DNA from: Algoriphagus sp.
Lineage (GTDB): Bacteria > Bacteroidota > Bacteroidia > Cytophagales > Cyclobacteriaceae
NCBI GenBank assembly: GCA_018336015.1
Contig: JAGXQZ010000076.1
Span: 1-49,918, forward strand
DNA: 49,918 bases
Direction: 5' to 3'
In this document: positions 7,675-14,746 of the stretch, in pieces
Layout of the letters: each line of letters starts with the position of its first letter
Numbering within the stretch: position 1 is the first letter of the stretch
The notes under the pieces: generated by a model
What the model was told of the DNA's origin: nothing
Databases searched by the model: none
What the model saw: the letters and a program-made list of their open reading frames with translations, nothing else
Made by a program: the position numbers and the translations under genes

Positions 7675-8631
7675 TTATTTCTTTTTAAAGAGGGAATCAA
7701 CAAATTCCTTTCGATTGAAGATCTGTAGATCAGTCATTTTTTCACCGACACCGATGTATTTCACCGGAATTTTAAATTGATCCGATATTCCGATTACCAC
7801 TCCTCCTTTTGCAGTTCCATCAAGTTTGGTGATGGCAAGGGAGGTTACTTCGGTAGCTTTGGTAAATTCTTTCGCTTGAATGAAAGCATTTTGACCGGTG
7901 GATCCATCTAGCACCAACATGATTTCATGGGGAGCATCAGGGATGAATTTTTGCATCACCCGCTTGATCTTGCTGAGTTCATTCATCAGATTTACTTTAG
8001 TGTGAAGCCTGCCTGCAGTATCCACGATGACAACATCTGCGCCAGTATCTACACCTTGTTTGACAGCATCAAAGGCTACAGACGCTGGGTCAGTATTCAT
8101 GCCATGTGACACCACTGGTACTCCGACTCGATTGCCCCAAAGGATCAATTGATCTACAGCTGCTGCCCTGAAAGTATCTGCTGCTCCCAAGACTACATTC
8201 TTTCCTGCACTTTTAAAAAGGTTGGCAAGCTTCCCAATGGTAGTGGTTTTTCCCACACCATTTACACCTACAACCATGATTACATAGGGTTTTTTCTCAG
8301 TTGGGATATCAAAATCCAGGAGATCCTGTGAATTATTTTCTTCTAATAGGGATGCGATTTCTTCGCGTAGGATGGTGTCTAGCTCAGCTGCATTTAAATA
8401 TTTATCCTTGGCTACCCTTTCCTCAATTCGCCTAATTACTTTGATGGTAGTATCTACCCCTACATCGGAGGTGATGAGAATTTCCTCGAGTTCATCTAGA
8501 ACATCCTCATCTACTTTAGATTTGCCTACTACAGCTTTGCTCAGTTTGGAGAAAATTGACTCATTGGTCTTTTGCAGGCCTTGATCAAGACTTTCTTTTT
8601 TCTCTTTTGAAAAGAAACCAAAGATTCCCAT
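7675..8631 (-). CDS. ftsY: Signal recognition particle receptor FtsY
   Basis: A 318-residue SRP-GTPase that docks SRP-ribosome complexes at the inner membrane for co-translational insertion. The NG domain is complete: P-loop GVNGVGKTT (about 122-130), DTFRAAAVDQL, the G3 motif DTAGR, G4 motif TKLDG and the closing GVGEKMTDLQIF. The N-terminal A domain is only about 15 residues, with a start of MGIFGFFSKEKKES that can form an amphipathic membrane-binding helix, as in other Bacteroidota. It follows the rpmB-rpmG-DUF4295 genes, a conserved order in this phylum. Confidence 0.97.
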   Translation of the reverse strand: MGIFGFFSKEKKESLDQGLQKTNESIFSKLSKAVVGKSKVDEDVLDELEEILITSDVGVDTTIKVIRRIEERVAKDKYLNAAELDTILREEIASLLEENNSQDLLDFDIPTEKKPYVIMVVGVNGVGKTTTIGKLANLFKSAGKNVVLGAADTFRAAAVDQLILWGNRVGVPVVSHGMNTDPASVAFDAVKQGVDTGADVVIVDTAGRLHTKVNLMNELSKIKRVMQKFIPDAPHEIMLVLDGSTGQNAFIQAKEFTKATEVTSLAITKLDGTAKGGVVIGISDQFKIPVKYIGVGEKMTDLQIFNRKEFVDSLFKKK

Positions 8632-8663
8632 TGGATTAAATTGAATTAAAAGTGGAATATAAT

Positions 8664-8700
8664 GAAAAAGTCCCTGCTGATTTGATTCAGAGGGACCTTA
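8664..8700 (-). terminator. Hairpin terminator or attenuator between the DUF4295 gene and ftsY
   Basis: GTCCCT(G)CTG at 8670-8679 pairs with CAGAGGGAC at 8688-8696, with one bulge. The minus-strand copy runs into TTTTTC. It may partly separate ftsY expression from the ribosomal protein genes. Confidence 0.65.
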
Positions 8701-8725
8701 TATGCATTACGATGCACGAGGCAAA

Positions 8726-8878
8726 TTATTTTTTCAATGCGTCCTGTACTGAGGTAGAAGGAACCATTTCTTCTTTGAAGGTATATGCACCTGTCTTATC
8801 AGACTTTACGGCACGAATTACTTTGGCGTAAGACACGCCACCTTCTTTTTTTAGGGTTGCTACAACTTTCTTAGCCAT
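8726..8878 (-). CDS. DUF4295 small protein
   Basis: A 50-residue basic protein (MAKKVVATLKKEGGVSYAKV...) that matches the Bacteroidota family DUF4295, found between rpmG and ftsY across the phylum. It ends TSVQDALKK. Size, charge and linkage to rpmB and rpmG suggest a ribosome-associated role, which is inference. It was found by direct translation of the minus strand; start ATG at 8876-8878 and stop TAA at 8726-8728. Confidence 0.88.
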   Translation of the reverse strand: MAKKVVATLKKEGGVSYAKVIRAVKSDKTGAYTFKEEMVPSTSVQDALKK

Positions 8879-8916
8879 TGCTTTTTAAGTTTAAGGGATA
8901 AATTCCCGAGCTAAAA

Positions 8917-9099
8917 TTATTTAATTTCTTTATGAACAGTTACTCTCTTAAGGATCGGATTGAATTTCTTCAATTCCAATCTTTCAGTAGTATTTTTTCT
9001 GTTTTTGGTGGTGATGTATCTTGAAGTACCTGGCATGCCGGAGTTTTTATGCTCGGTGCATTCCATAATCACTTGTACTCTGTTTCCTTTCTTAGCCAT
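8917..9099 (-). CDS. rpmG: 50S ribosomal protein L33
   Basis: A 60-residue protein with the L33 pattern [30 protein letters not shown] and [18 protein letters not shown]. Only one cysteine (position 14) remains, so it is the zinc-free C-minus form of L33. It lies between rpmB and the DUF4295 gene in the same orientation. Confidence 0.95.
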   Translation of the reverse strand: MAKKGNRVQVIMECTEHKNSGMPGTSRYITTKNRKNTTERLELKKFNPILKRVTVHKEIK

Positions 9100-9130
9100 C
9101 TCTGTATTGATTTAGGGACTGTGACTTTGA

Positions 9131-9373
9131 TTATCTGATTACAATCATGCCTTTATCCTGCGCTTCTTTCAAAACGGCAGAGATACCTTTCTTATTGATT
9201 GTCTTCAATGCCTTAGAGCACACTTTCAAAGTGATCCATGCGTCTTCCTCAGGAACGTAGAAATTCTTCTTGTGAAGATTTGGGTAAAATCTACGCTTAG
9301 TCTTGTTGTTTGCATGGGACACGTTGTTACCTACTCGAGGTCTTTTTCCGGTAATGTCACAAACTTTTGCCAT
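9131..9373 (-). CDS. rpmB: 50S ribosomal protein L28
   Basis: An 80-residue protein: MAKVCDITGKRPRVGNNVSH, NKTKRRFYPNLH, WITLKVCSKALKTINKKG. The ATG at 9373 matches the family start. A longer frame up to 9448 would place 25 unrelated residues across the predicted promoter and is rejected. It is the first gene of the rpmB-rpmG-DUF4295(-ftsY) unit. Confidence 0.95.
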   Translation of the reverse strand: MAKVCDITGKRPRVGNNVSHANNKTKRRFYPNLHKKNFYVPEEDAWITLKVCSKALKTINKKGISAVLKEAQDKGMIVIR

Positions 9374-9415
9374 GATTATGTATCGTAATTGGTATGCGTT
9401 TCTGTAATGAGTCTG

Positions 9416-9445
9416 CAAATATCGGAACTTTTTGGGAATTAACAA
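9416..9445 (-). promoter_or_regulatory. Predicted promoter of the rpmB operon
   Basis: On the minus strand TTG (9443-9445) is followed after 19 bases by GATATTTG (9416-9423), one mismatch from the Bacteroidota -7 box TAnnTTTG. The predicted leader is about 35-40 bases. Confidence 0.5.
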
Positions 9446-9475
9446 CAAAGCATTTTAAAAATATTCCCATGTGAT

Positions 9476-9628
9476 TTACGTCTTTGGATAAGGACAATGC
9501 TTGCATCCGCTTCCACAACAATACCCACGTTTAAGATGATATTTTGCCGTGAACACCATTAGCCCCTGCTCATTGATGTAGTAGTCTTCTGGAGTCAGTG
9601 TTGGCAGAGTCTTCTTTTCTTGTTTCAT
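9476..9628 (-). CDS. DUF5522-like small cysteine-rich protein
   Basis: A 50-residue protein, MKQEKKTLPTLTPEDYYINE at the start, then GLMVFTAKYHLKRG and the cysteine cluster YCCGSGCKHCPYP before the stop. The cluster C-C-x3-C-x2-C resembles a metal or Fe-S site and matches the Bacteroidota family DUF5522, whose function is unknown. It was found by direct reading of the minus strand (ATG 9626-9628, TAA 9476-9478). It lies divergent to rocD, whose promoter starts a few bases upstream of this start codon. Confidence 0.8.
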   Translation of the reverse strand: MKQEKKTLPTLTPEDYYINEQGLMVFTAKYHLKRGYCCGSGCKHCPYPKT

Positions 9629-9631
9629 GGC

Positions 9632-9658
9632 TTGGCCAAGAGGCATTTCCTATATTTG
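9632..9658 (+). promoter_or_regulatory. Predicted promoter of rocD
   Basis: TATATTTG at 9651-9658 is a perfect TAnnTTTG box, with TTG at 9632-9634 upstream (16-base spacing, slightly short). Just downstream, TGATTC (9663-9668) and GAATCA (9675-9680) form a small inverted repeat in the leader that could be an operator. Confidence 0.55.
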
Positions 9659-9701
9659 GGCTTGATTCGACTTTGAATCATCCCACAAAAGTAATCAAAT
9701 C

Positions 9702-10973
9702 ATGGAACGAATTACCTCAAGCCAACAGGCCATCGCACTGGAAGATCACTATGGAGCACACAACTACCATCCGCTGCCTGTAGTGCTTTCCCGAGGGGAA
9801 GGTGTTTTTCTTTGGGATGTAGAGGGAAAAAGATACTTTGATTTCCTGTCTGCTTATTCGGCAGTCAATCAAGGTCATTGCCATCCTCGAATCAAAGAGG
9901 CAATGATTGAGCAGGTAGGAACACTTACCCTGACTTCGCGGGCTTTTTATAATGACAAGCTTGGGCCATTTGAAAAGTATATTACCGAGTACTTCGGGTT
10001 CGATATGGTGCTGCCTATGAATACAGGTGCGGAAGGAGTGGAGACTGCATTGAAACTGGCTCGAAAGTGGGGTTATGAGAAAAAGGGAGTTGCTGAAAAC
10101 TCAGCCAAGATTATAGTAGCCGAAAATAATTTTCACGGTCGCACCACTACTATTATATCCTTCTCCAATGATGCCAATGCAAGAAAAAGCTTTGGGCCAT
10201 TTACAGAGGGGTTTATTCGAATTCCTTATAATGAAATTCCTGCCTTAGAAAAAGCTCTGGAAATCGAAGGCGTTGTAGGATTCTTAGTTGAGCCAATTCA
10301 GGGTGAAGCTGGAGTTTATACTCCTTCTGAAGATTATATTCAGAGAGCAAAAGAAGCTTGTTCTACTAAAAGTGTTCTATTCATTGCGGACGAAATTCAA
10401 ACAGGCATTGCGCGGACAGGATCCCTTCTTGCTGTCTGTGGTAACTGCTCCTGCGAAGGTCACTGCGAAAAACAGGAAACTTACACCAAGCCTGATATTT
10501 TGATTCTGGGAAAAGCCTTATCTGGAGGCTTTTATCCGGTATCAGCTGTTTTGGCTGACAGATCGGTCATGGAAGTTATCAAGCCTGGTCAGCATGGGTC
10601 TACTTTTGGAGGTAATCCACTAGGCGCAGCAGTTGCCATGACGGCTTTGGAGGTAGTCCGGGATGAGAAATTGGCTCAAAATGCCCGTCGATTGGGAGAG
10701 ATTTTTAGAGATCGGATGCAAAAAGTAGTTGATACCTATCCTATTGCCAAATTGGTGCGAGGAAAGGGCTTACTCAATGCCGTGGTCATTAACGATACCC
10801 CAGAAAGTTCTACGGCTTGGGATATTTGTGTCAAACTTGCTGAAAATGGACTTTTGGCAAAACCGACTCATGGAAATATCATTCGATTTGCGCCACCATT
10901 AGTAATGACTGAAGAGCAGCTTCACGAATGCTGTGACATTATAGAAAAGGTCATATCCTCTTTCAACAAGTAA
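9702..10973 (+). CDS. rocD: Ornithine aminotransferase
   Basis: A 423-residue class III PLP aminotransferase that converts ornithine and 2-oxoglutarate to glutamate semialdehyde and glutamate. Seen: YFDFLSAYSAVNQGHCHP (OAT-specific), the NTGAEGVETALKLARKWGY cofactor region, ADEIQTGIARTG and ILGKALSGGFYPVSA with the Schiff-base lysine, and HGSTFGGNPLG. An insertion after RTGSLLAV carries a cysteine cluster C246-x2-C249-x-C251-x3-C255, absent from the human and Bacillus enzymes as I know them. The longer out-of-frame start at 9598 is spurious. Confidence 0.95.
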   Translation: MERITSSQQAIALEDHYGAHNYHPLPVVLSRGEGVFLWDVEGKRYFDFLSAYSAVNQGHCHPRIKEAMIEQVGTLTLTSRAFYNDKLGPFEKYITEYFGFDMVLPMNTGAEGVETALKLARKWGYEKKGVAENSAKIIVAENNFHGRTTTIISFSNDANARKSFGPFTEGFIRIPYNEIPALEKALEIEGVVGFLVEPIQGEAGVYTPSEDYIQRAKEACSTKSVLFIADEIQTGIARTGSLLAVCGNCSCEGHCEKQETYTKPDILILGKALSGGFYPVSAVLADRSVMEVIKPGQHGSTFGGNPLGAAVAMTALEVVRDEKLAQNARRLGEIFRDRMQKVVDTYPIAKLVRGKGLLNAVVINDTPESSTAWDICVKLAENGLLAKPTHGNIIRFAPPLVMTEEQLHECCDIIEKVISSFNK

Positions 10974-11046
10974 TCAGATTGCCACAAGTTGAATTTTCTT
11001 TGAAGTCTTCCTTCCAGTGAATAATTCATTATTCCCACTTTAAACT

Positions 11047-11700
11047 ATGTCCAAAGCGGTCATTTTCGATATGGATGGAGTGATCTGTCACACCAATCCA
11101 TTTCACTCTCAAGCATTCAAGATTTTCTTCGAAAAAAGGGGCGTATTTCCCACGGAAGAGCAATTTCAACTTCATATGTATGGGAAAAACAATGGGTATA
11201 TTCTCAGCCATTTTCTTGGAAGAAAGATAATGGGGCAAGAATTACTTGATCTCGAGTTTGAGAAGGAAAGTCTGTTTAGGGAAATCTATCAACCATACGT
11301 AGATCCAATTTCCGGTTTTTTGGATTTTTTTCATTGCCTTAGAAAAGAAGGTTTTAAAACCGGAGTCGCCACTTCTGCCCCTTTTGCCAATTTAGAATTG
11401 ATTGGAGGTAAATTAGATTTATTTCCACACCTGGAATCTGCCTTAGCAAGTGAGCATGTGACCAAACACAAGCCTGATCCTGAGGTCTATCTTAAAACTG
11501 CTGCAAATCTTTCTCTTTCTCCAGCCCAATGCCTCGTATTTGAGGACTCATTTTCAGGTGTTTCTGCCGCCAAAAATGCAGGCATGAAAGTCGTAGGAGT
11601 GCTATCCTCTCATTCAGTTGATCAATTGCCTGAATGTGACTTGTATATCAAGGACTATTTAGGTCTTGATGTTAACAAAATTGATGCTTTGTTTGAATAG
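11047..11700 (+). CDS. HAD family hydrolase, beta-phosphoglucomutase-like
   Basis: A 217-residue haloacid dehalogenase-superfamily protein. Motif I is FDMDGVICHTN (nucleophile Asp8, general acid Asp10), motif II is TSAPF, the motif III lysine lies in HVTKHKPDPEVY, and motif IV is FEDSFSGVSAAKNAGM. A helical cap occupies about residues 15-80, as in beta-phosphoglucomutase and related sugar-phosphate phosphatases. The substrate is not determinable. It follows rocD by 73 bases with no obvious terminator between, so read-through is possible. Confidence 0.88.
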   Translation: MSKAVIFDMDGVICHTNPFHSQAFKIFFEKRGVFPTEEQFQLHMYGKNNGYILSHFLGRKIMGQELLDLEFEKESLFREIYQPYVDPISGFLDFFHCLRKEGFKTGVATSAPFANLELIGGKLDLFPHLESALASEHVTKHKPDPEVYLKTAANLSLSPAQCLVFEDSFSGVSAAKNAGMKVVGVLSSHSVDQLPECDLYIKDYLGLDVNKIDALFE

Positions 11701-11709
11701 GCGGGGAGC

Positions 11710-11768
11710 TTAACATTAGGTTCAAGATTTTTTAACATGAGTTAGATCAATTAACATTGGCTTAATAT
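11710..11768 (+). promoter_or_regulatory. Pho-box-like direct repeats upstream of the phosphate-type porin
   Basis: Three exact copies of TTAACAT (11710-11716, 11732-11738, 11751-11757) and a fourth near copy TTAATAT (11762-11768). Start-to-start distances are 22, 19 and 11 bases, so each neighbouring pair falls on an 11-base period. PhoB/PhoP boxes are direct repeats with this period and, in Bacillus, a TTAACA-like core. A weak -7 box CAACTTTG (11895-11902) lies between here and the gene. Regulation by phosphate is inferred. Confidence 0.5.
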
Positions 11769-11938
11769 CAGAAAGTATTCAAAAACATTCTTTGGGCATT
11801 ATTTCAATTGATCGAATATAGAAATCAATCTAATGATTTCGTTTTTGTAACAAATTCATAACGCTGGATTCATTTTCTAGCAACTTGGCGGATTCAACTT
11901 TGCACCGCTGTACAATTACTAATTAAAATTCTTCTCGT

Positions 11939-13150
11939 ATGCGAATCCGTTTCGCAGCGGCCTTGGTGACTTTCGCCTTGGTTATTTTGAGCTCTTTTGC
12001 AAGGGGGGCTCAAAATGACTCGCTGCTCCATGAAAAACCTGAGCCTAAGGTTCAGAATGCCTGGTATGAAAAAATCCAGTTGAGGGGTTATGCCCAATTG
12101 CGGTACAATGGACTGATTGAAACCAATCCCGACCTAAAGTGCGATCAATGCGACCGCAGCTGGGGAGGAGATGGGGGAGGATTCTTTTTCCGTCGGATTC
12201 GGATGATATTCTCTGGTCAGATCCATCCTAGAGTATTCATGTATATCCAGCCCGATTTTGCATCAGGAGGTTCCAATTTGGTTCAGATCAGGGATGCATA
12301 TTTTGATTTGGGATTGGATGCTGACAATGAATTTAGGGTGAGAATTGGTCAATCAAAGGTTCCTTTTGGCTTTGAGAATATGCAATCCAGTCAAAACAGA
12401 TTACCGCTAGATCGCCATGATGGGATGAATTCCGCGCTGCCAAATGAGCGTGAGACGGGAGTCTTTTTCTATTATGCCCCCAAGGAGATCAGAAAGCGCT
12501 TTAGTTACTTAGTGTCCTCTGGGCTTAAAGGATCTGGAGATTATGGGGTTTTTGGATTAGGAGTTTATAATGGACAGGGGCCGAATGCACTGGACAGAAA
12601 CAAAAACGTAAATGTGGTGGCGAGGCTTACTTATCCCTTTGAGTTACCCTCTGGTCAGATTATTGAAGGATCGTTTCAGGGATACACAGGGAAATACATG
12701 GTGAATAAAAGTTCCAAATTGAGTCCAAGCCAAAGTGAATTTCAAGAGTTACGCTATGGGCCTACGTTTGTCATTTATCCACAGCCTTTTGGGATACAGG
12801 CAGAATACAATTGGGGAAGAGGGCCGGAGTATGATCCCCAAACCAATACCATCTTAGACGCACCGCTTGACGGAGGTTATGTCTTGGCAAACTATATGGT
12901 AAAAACCAATTCCAAAGTGTTCATTCCTTTTGTCAGGTATCATTATTATAAAGGGGGAAAGAAATTTGAAATCGATGCAACCCGTCACAGAGTGAAAGAA
13001 TTTGAATTAGGTGTAGAGTGGCAATTCAACAGAAATTTCGAATTGGTGACCATGTACACCATTTCCGATAGAACCTTTGAAAATTCAGCTGATCCAACAA
13101 ACAGGCAAAAAGGTAGCCTCCTCAGACTTCAGGCTCAGGTGAATTTCTAA
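11939..13150 (+). CDS. Phosphate-selective porin O/P family outer-membrane protein
   Basis: A 403-residue outer-membrane beta-barrel. The signal peptide covers about residues 1-23 (FAAALVTFALVILSSFARGA then QND). The mature start KIQLRGYAQLRYNG, the FFFRRIRMIFSGQIHPRVFMYI strand pair, IRDAYFDLGLDADNEFRVRIGQSKVPFG and the LPLDR motif are typical of the OprO/OprP (PF07396) family. The final strand ends QAQVNF with terminal Phe. An upstream cluster of TTAACAT repeats suggests control by phosphate. A terminator follows at 13175. Confidence 0.9.
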   Translation: MRIRFAAALVTFALVILSSFARGAQNDSLLHEKPEPKVQNAWYEKIQLRGYAQLRYNGLIETNPDLKCDQCDRSWGGDGGGFFFRRIRMIFSGQIHPRVFMYIQPDFASGGSNLVQIRDAYFDLGLDADNEFRVRIGQSKVPFGFENMQSSQNRLPLDRHDGMNSALPNERETGVFFYYAPKEIRKRFSYLVSSGLKGSGDYGVFGLGVYNGQGPNALDRNKNVNVVARLTYPFELPSGQIIEGSFQGYTGKYMVNKSSKLSPSQSEFQELRYGPTFVIYPQPFGIQAEYNWGRGPEYDPQTNTILDAPLDGGYVLANYMVKTNSKVFIPFVRYHYYKGGKKFEIDATRHRVKEFELGVEWQFNRNFELVTMYTISDRTFENSADPTNRQKGSLLRLQAQVNF

Positions 13151-13174
13151 TTCTTATTGGCGTGTAATTCCATC

Positions 13175-13206
13175 AAGGCGTTCCCAAATCGGAACGCCTT
13201 TTTTTA
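13175..13206 (+). terminator. Rho-independent terminator after the porin gene
   Basis: AAGGCGTTCC (13175-13184) pairs with GGAACGCCTT (13191-13200), with a 6-base loop and a T tract. It lies inside the upstream extension of the hemB reading frame and so argues against that extension. Confidence 0.92.
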
Positions 13207-13241
13207 TGAGACTCTTTTCAAGCTATGTAAAAGTGATAAGT

Positions 13242-13249
13242 TACCTTTG
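13242..13249 (+). promoter_or_regulatory. Predicted -7 box of the hemB promoter
   Basis: TACCTTTG is a perfect TAnnTTTG box, 18 bases before the chosen hemB start. No clear -33 TTTG is seen, so the leader would be about 10-14 bases. Confidence 0.5.
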
Positions 13250-13267
13250 TGCACATTTATTCAAGTT

Positions 13268-14236
13268 ATGCAAAGGAGACCTAGAAGAAATCGTAAATCT
13301 GAAGCAGTCCGCAATCTGGTCGAAGAGACCCAAGTCACTGTCAAAGACTTGATTTTTCCATTGTTTCTCGTGGATGGGCAAAAAAAACAAATTGAGGTAG
13401 CATCCATGCCGGGTATTTACCGATTTTCGATTGATTTGATGCTTAAAGAAATTGAGGAATGCTTAAAACTTGGAATTTATTCCTTTGATGTATTTCCGGC
13501 ATATCCTGAGTCTTTAAAAAATGCAATAGCAACGGAAAGCTATAATCCTGAAACTTTTTACCTGAGAGCACTCAGAGAGATCAAAAAAAACTTCCCGGAG
13601 ATATGTCTCATGTCTGATGTGGCGATGGATCCTTACAGCAGTGATGGGCATGATGGATTGGTGAAAGATGGAAAAATCCTCAACGATGAGACGCTGCAGA
13701 TTCTTGGAAGAATGTCGCTGGCGCAAGCGGATGCGGGAGTAGATATCTTGGGGCCGTCTGATATGATGGACGGTCGTGTGGGCTACATCCGAAATCTGTT
13801 GGATGATAATGGATTTACGGATACTTCCATTATGTCTTACACTGCCAAATATGCCAGTGCTTTTTATGGTCCATTCCGAGATGCGTTGGATTCTGCTCCA
13901 AAATTTGGAGATAAGAAGACTTACCAAATGAATCCAGCTAATTCCAAAGAAGCCTTGATCGAAGCGGATTTGGATATGGAAGAAGGTGCAGATTTTTTAA
14001 TGGTGAAGCCGGCCTTGAGTTATTTGGATATAATTAAGCAACTGAGTGACAATTATCCACTTCCTATTGCAGCATATAATGTATCAGGAGAGTATAGTAT
14101 GATTAAAGCAGCAGCCGAAAAAGGTTGGTTGGATTATGATCGGTCCATGAATGAGGTTTTGCTTTCTATTAAAAGGGCAGGAGCAAAGATAATGCTTACC
14201 TACTTTGCCAAGGATTTTGCAAGAAAACAAGTCTAA
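13268..14236 (+). CDS. hemB: Delta-aminolevulinic acid dehydratase (porphobilinogen synthase)
   Basis: A 322-residue cytosolic enzyme of tetrapyrrole synthesis that condenses two 5-aminolevulinates. The ATG at 13268 (MQRRPRRNRKSEAVRNLVEE) matches family starts; the frame upstream crosses a terminator. Schiff-base lysines lie in SYTAKYASAFYGPFRDA and LMVKPALSYLD. The metal region reads D117-V-A119-M-D121-P...D129-G, so the three cysteines of the zinc-dependent form are replaced and the enzyme should be the Mg-responsive, cysteine-free type. SDMMDGRVGYIR is conserved. hemE of the same pathway lies 8.5 kb away on the other strand. Confidence 0.96.
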   Translation: MQRRPRRNRKSEAVRNLVEETQVTVKDLIFPLFLVDGQKKQIEVASMPGIYRFSIDLMLKEIEECLKLGIYSFDVFPAYPESLKNAIATESYNPETFYLRALREIKKNFPEICLMSDVAMDPYSSDGHDGLVKDGKILNDETLQILGRMSLAQADAGVDILGPSDMMDGRVGYIRNLLDDNGFTDTSIMSYTAKYASAFYGPFRDALDSAPKFGDKKTYQMNPANSKEALIEADLDMEEGADFLMVKPALSYLDIIKQLSDNYPLPIAAYNVSGEYSMIKAAAEKGWLDYDRSMNEVLLSIKRAGAKIMLTYFAKDFARKQV

Positions 14237-14251
14237 GTGGTTTTTATTCAT

Positions 14252-14280
14252 TAAAAAGCCCTGAGAAATCAGGGCTTTTT
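14252..14280 (+). terminator. Rho-independent terminator after hemB
   Basis: AAAAAGCCCTGA / TCAGGGCTTTTT hairpin with a 4-base loop. Confidence 0.9.
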
Positions 14281-14746
14281 GATTTTTCAGGCTTTTTTCA
14301 GTCCCTGTTTTCTAAAAAATCTGTGTAATCTTTTTGATTCGGTTTAAAAAATAATTGAAAGCTCGAAAAATTATTGTTTTTGTAATTGGGTAAATAATTA
14401 ATAAAATTTTGTTTTTGAGTAAAAAGGGAAATAAAAATTTTTGTAATCATAAAATTCTTATTGAATTTATGGAAAAGGCCTTTTCGTAATCGATTTCAAA
14501 GAATTTTCTTAACAGTTCCATTTTTGATTATTTGATTCATCACGGTTTAAAAAAACACTTATTAATGATGAAAAATTGAAAAAAATGAAAAAAATGGTTT
14601 AAAAAATATATTTAAAATCAATAAAGTTTGAAATATTTTTAAAAGTAGGTTTGTTTTTTAATCAATTATCTAATTACATTCGATTAATTCTTCTTATGAA
14701 TTTTATAAGAAGCGTTAAAAGAAAGAAACCATCAATTTTCAAACCT
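14281..14746 (+). other. AT-rich non-coding leader region before amt
   Basis: About 465 bases of very AT-rich DNA with no credible gene. It contains an ATCTGTGTAATC word at 14319-14330, whose complement resembles the intergenic word at 34166-34176, several AT inverted repeats, a -7-like box TAGGTTTG at 14646-14653 with TTTG at 14627-14630, and a hairpin at 14690-14712. Confidence 0.6.
14690..14712 (+). promoter_or_regulatory. Leader hairpin upstream of amt
   Basis: CTTCTTAT (14690-14697) and ATAAGAAG (14705-14712) form a perfect 8-bp stem with a 7-base loop. The alternative amt start codon at 14696 is inside the stem, so the structure might limit its use. Role inferred. Confidence 0.35.

Noticed and set aside
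13157..13267. N-terminal extension of the hemB reading frame.
   Set aside because: It crosses a strong terminator and a perfect -7 promoter box, and HemB proteins start at the MQRRPRR-type position.
14237..14650. Sigma-54 promoter for amt.
   Set aside because: No TGGCAC-N5-TTGCA-like element was found in the region.
14651..14746. Longer amt starts (TTG 14651, ATG 14696).
   Set aside because: TTG 14651 overlaps the predicted -7 box TAGGTTTG. ATG 14696 lies within a hairpin stem and adds a basic segment not expected ahead of the first helix. It cannot be fully excluded.
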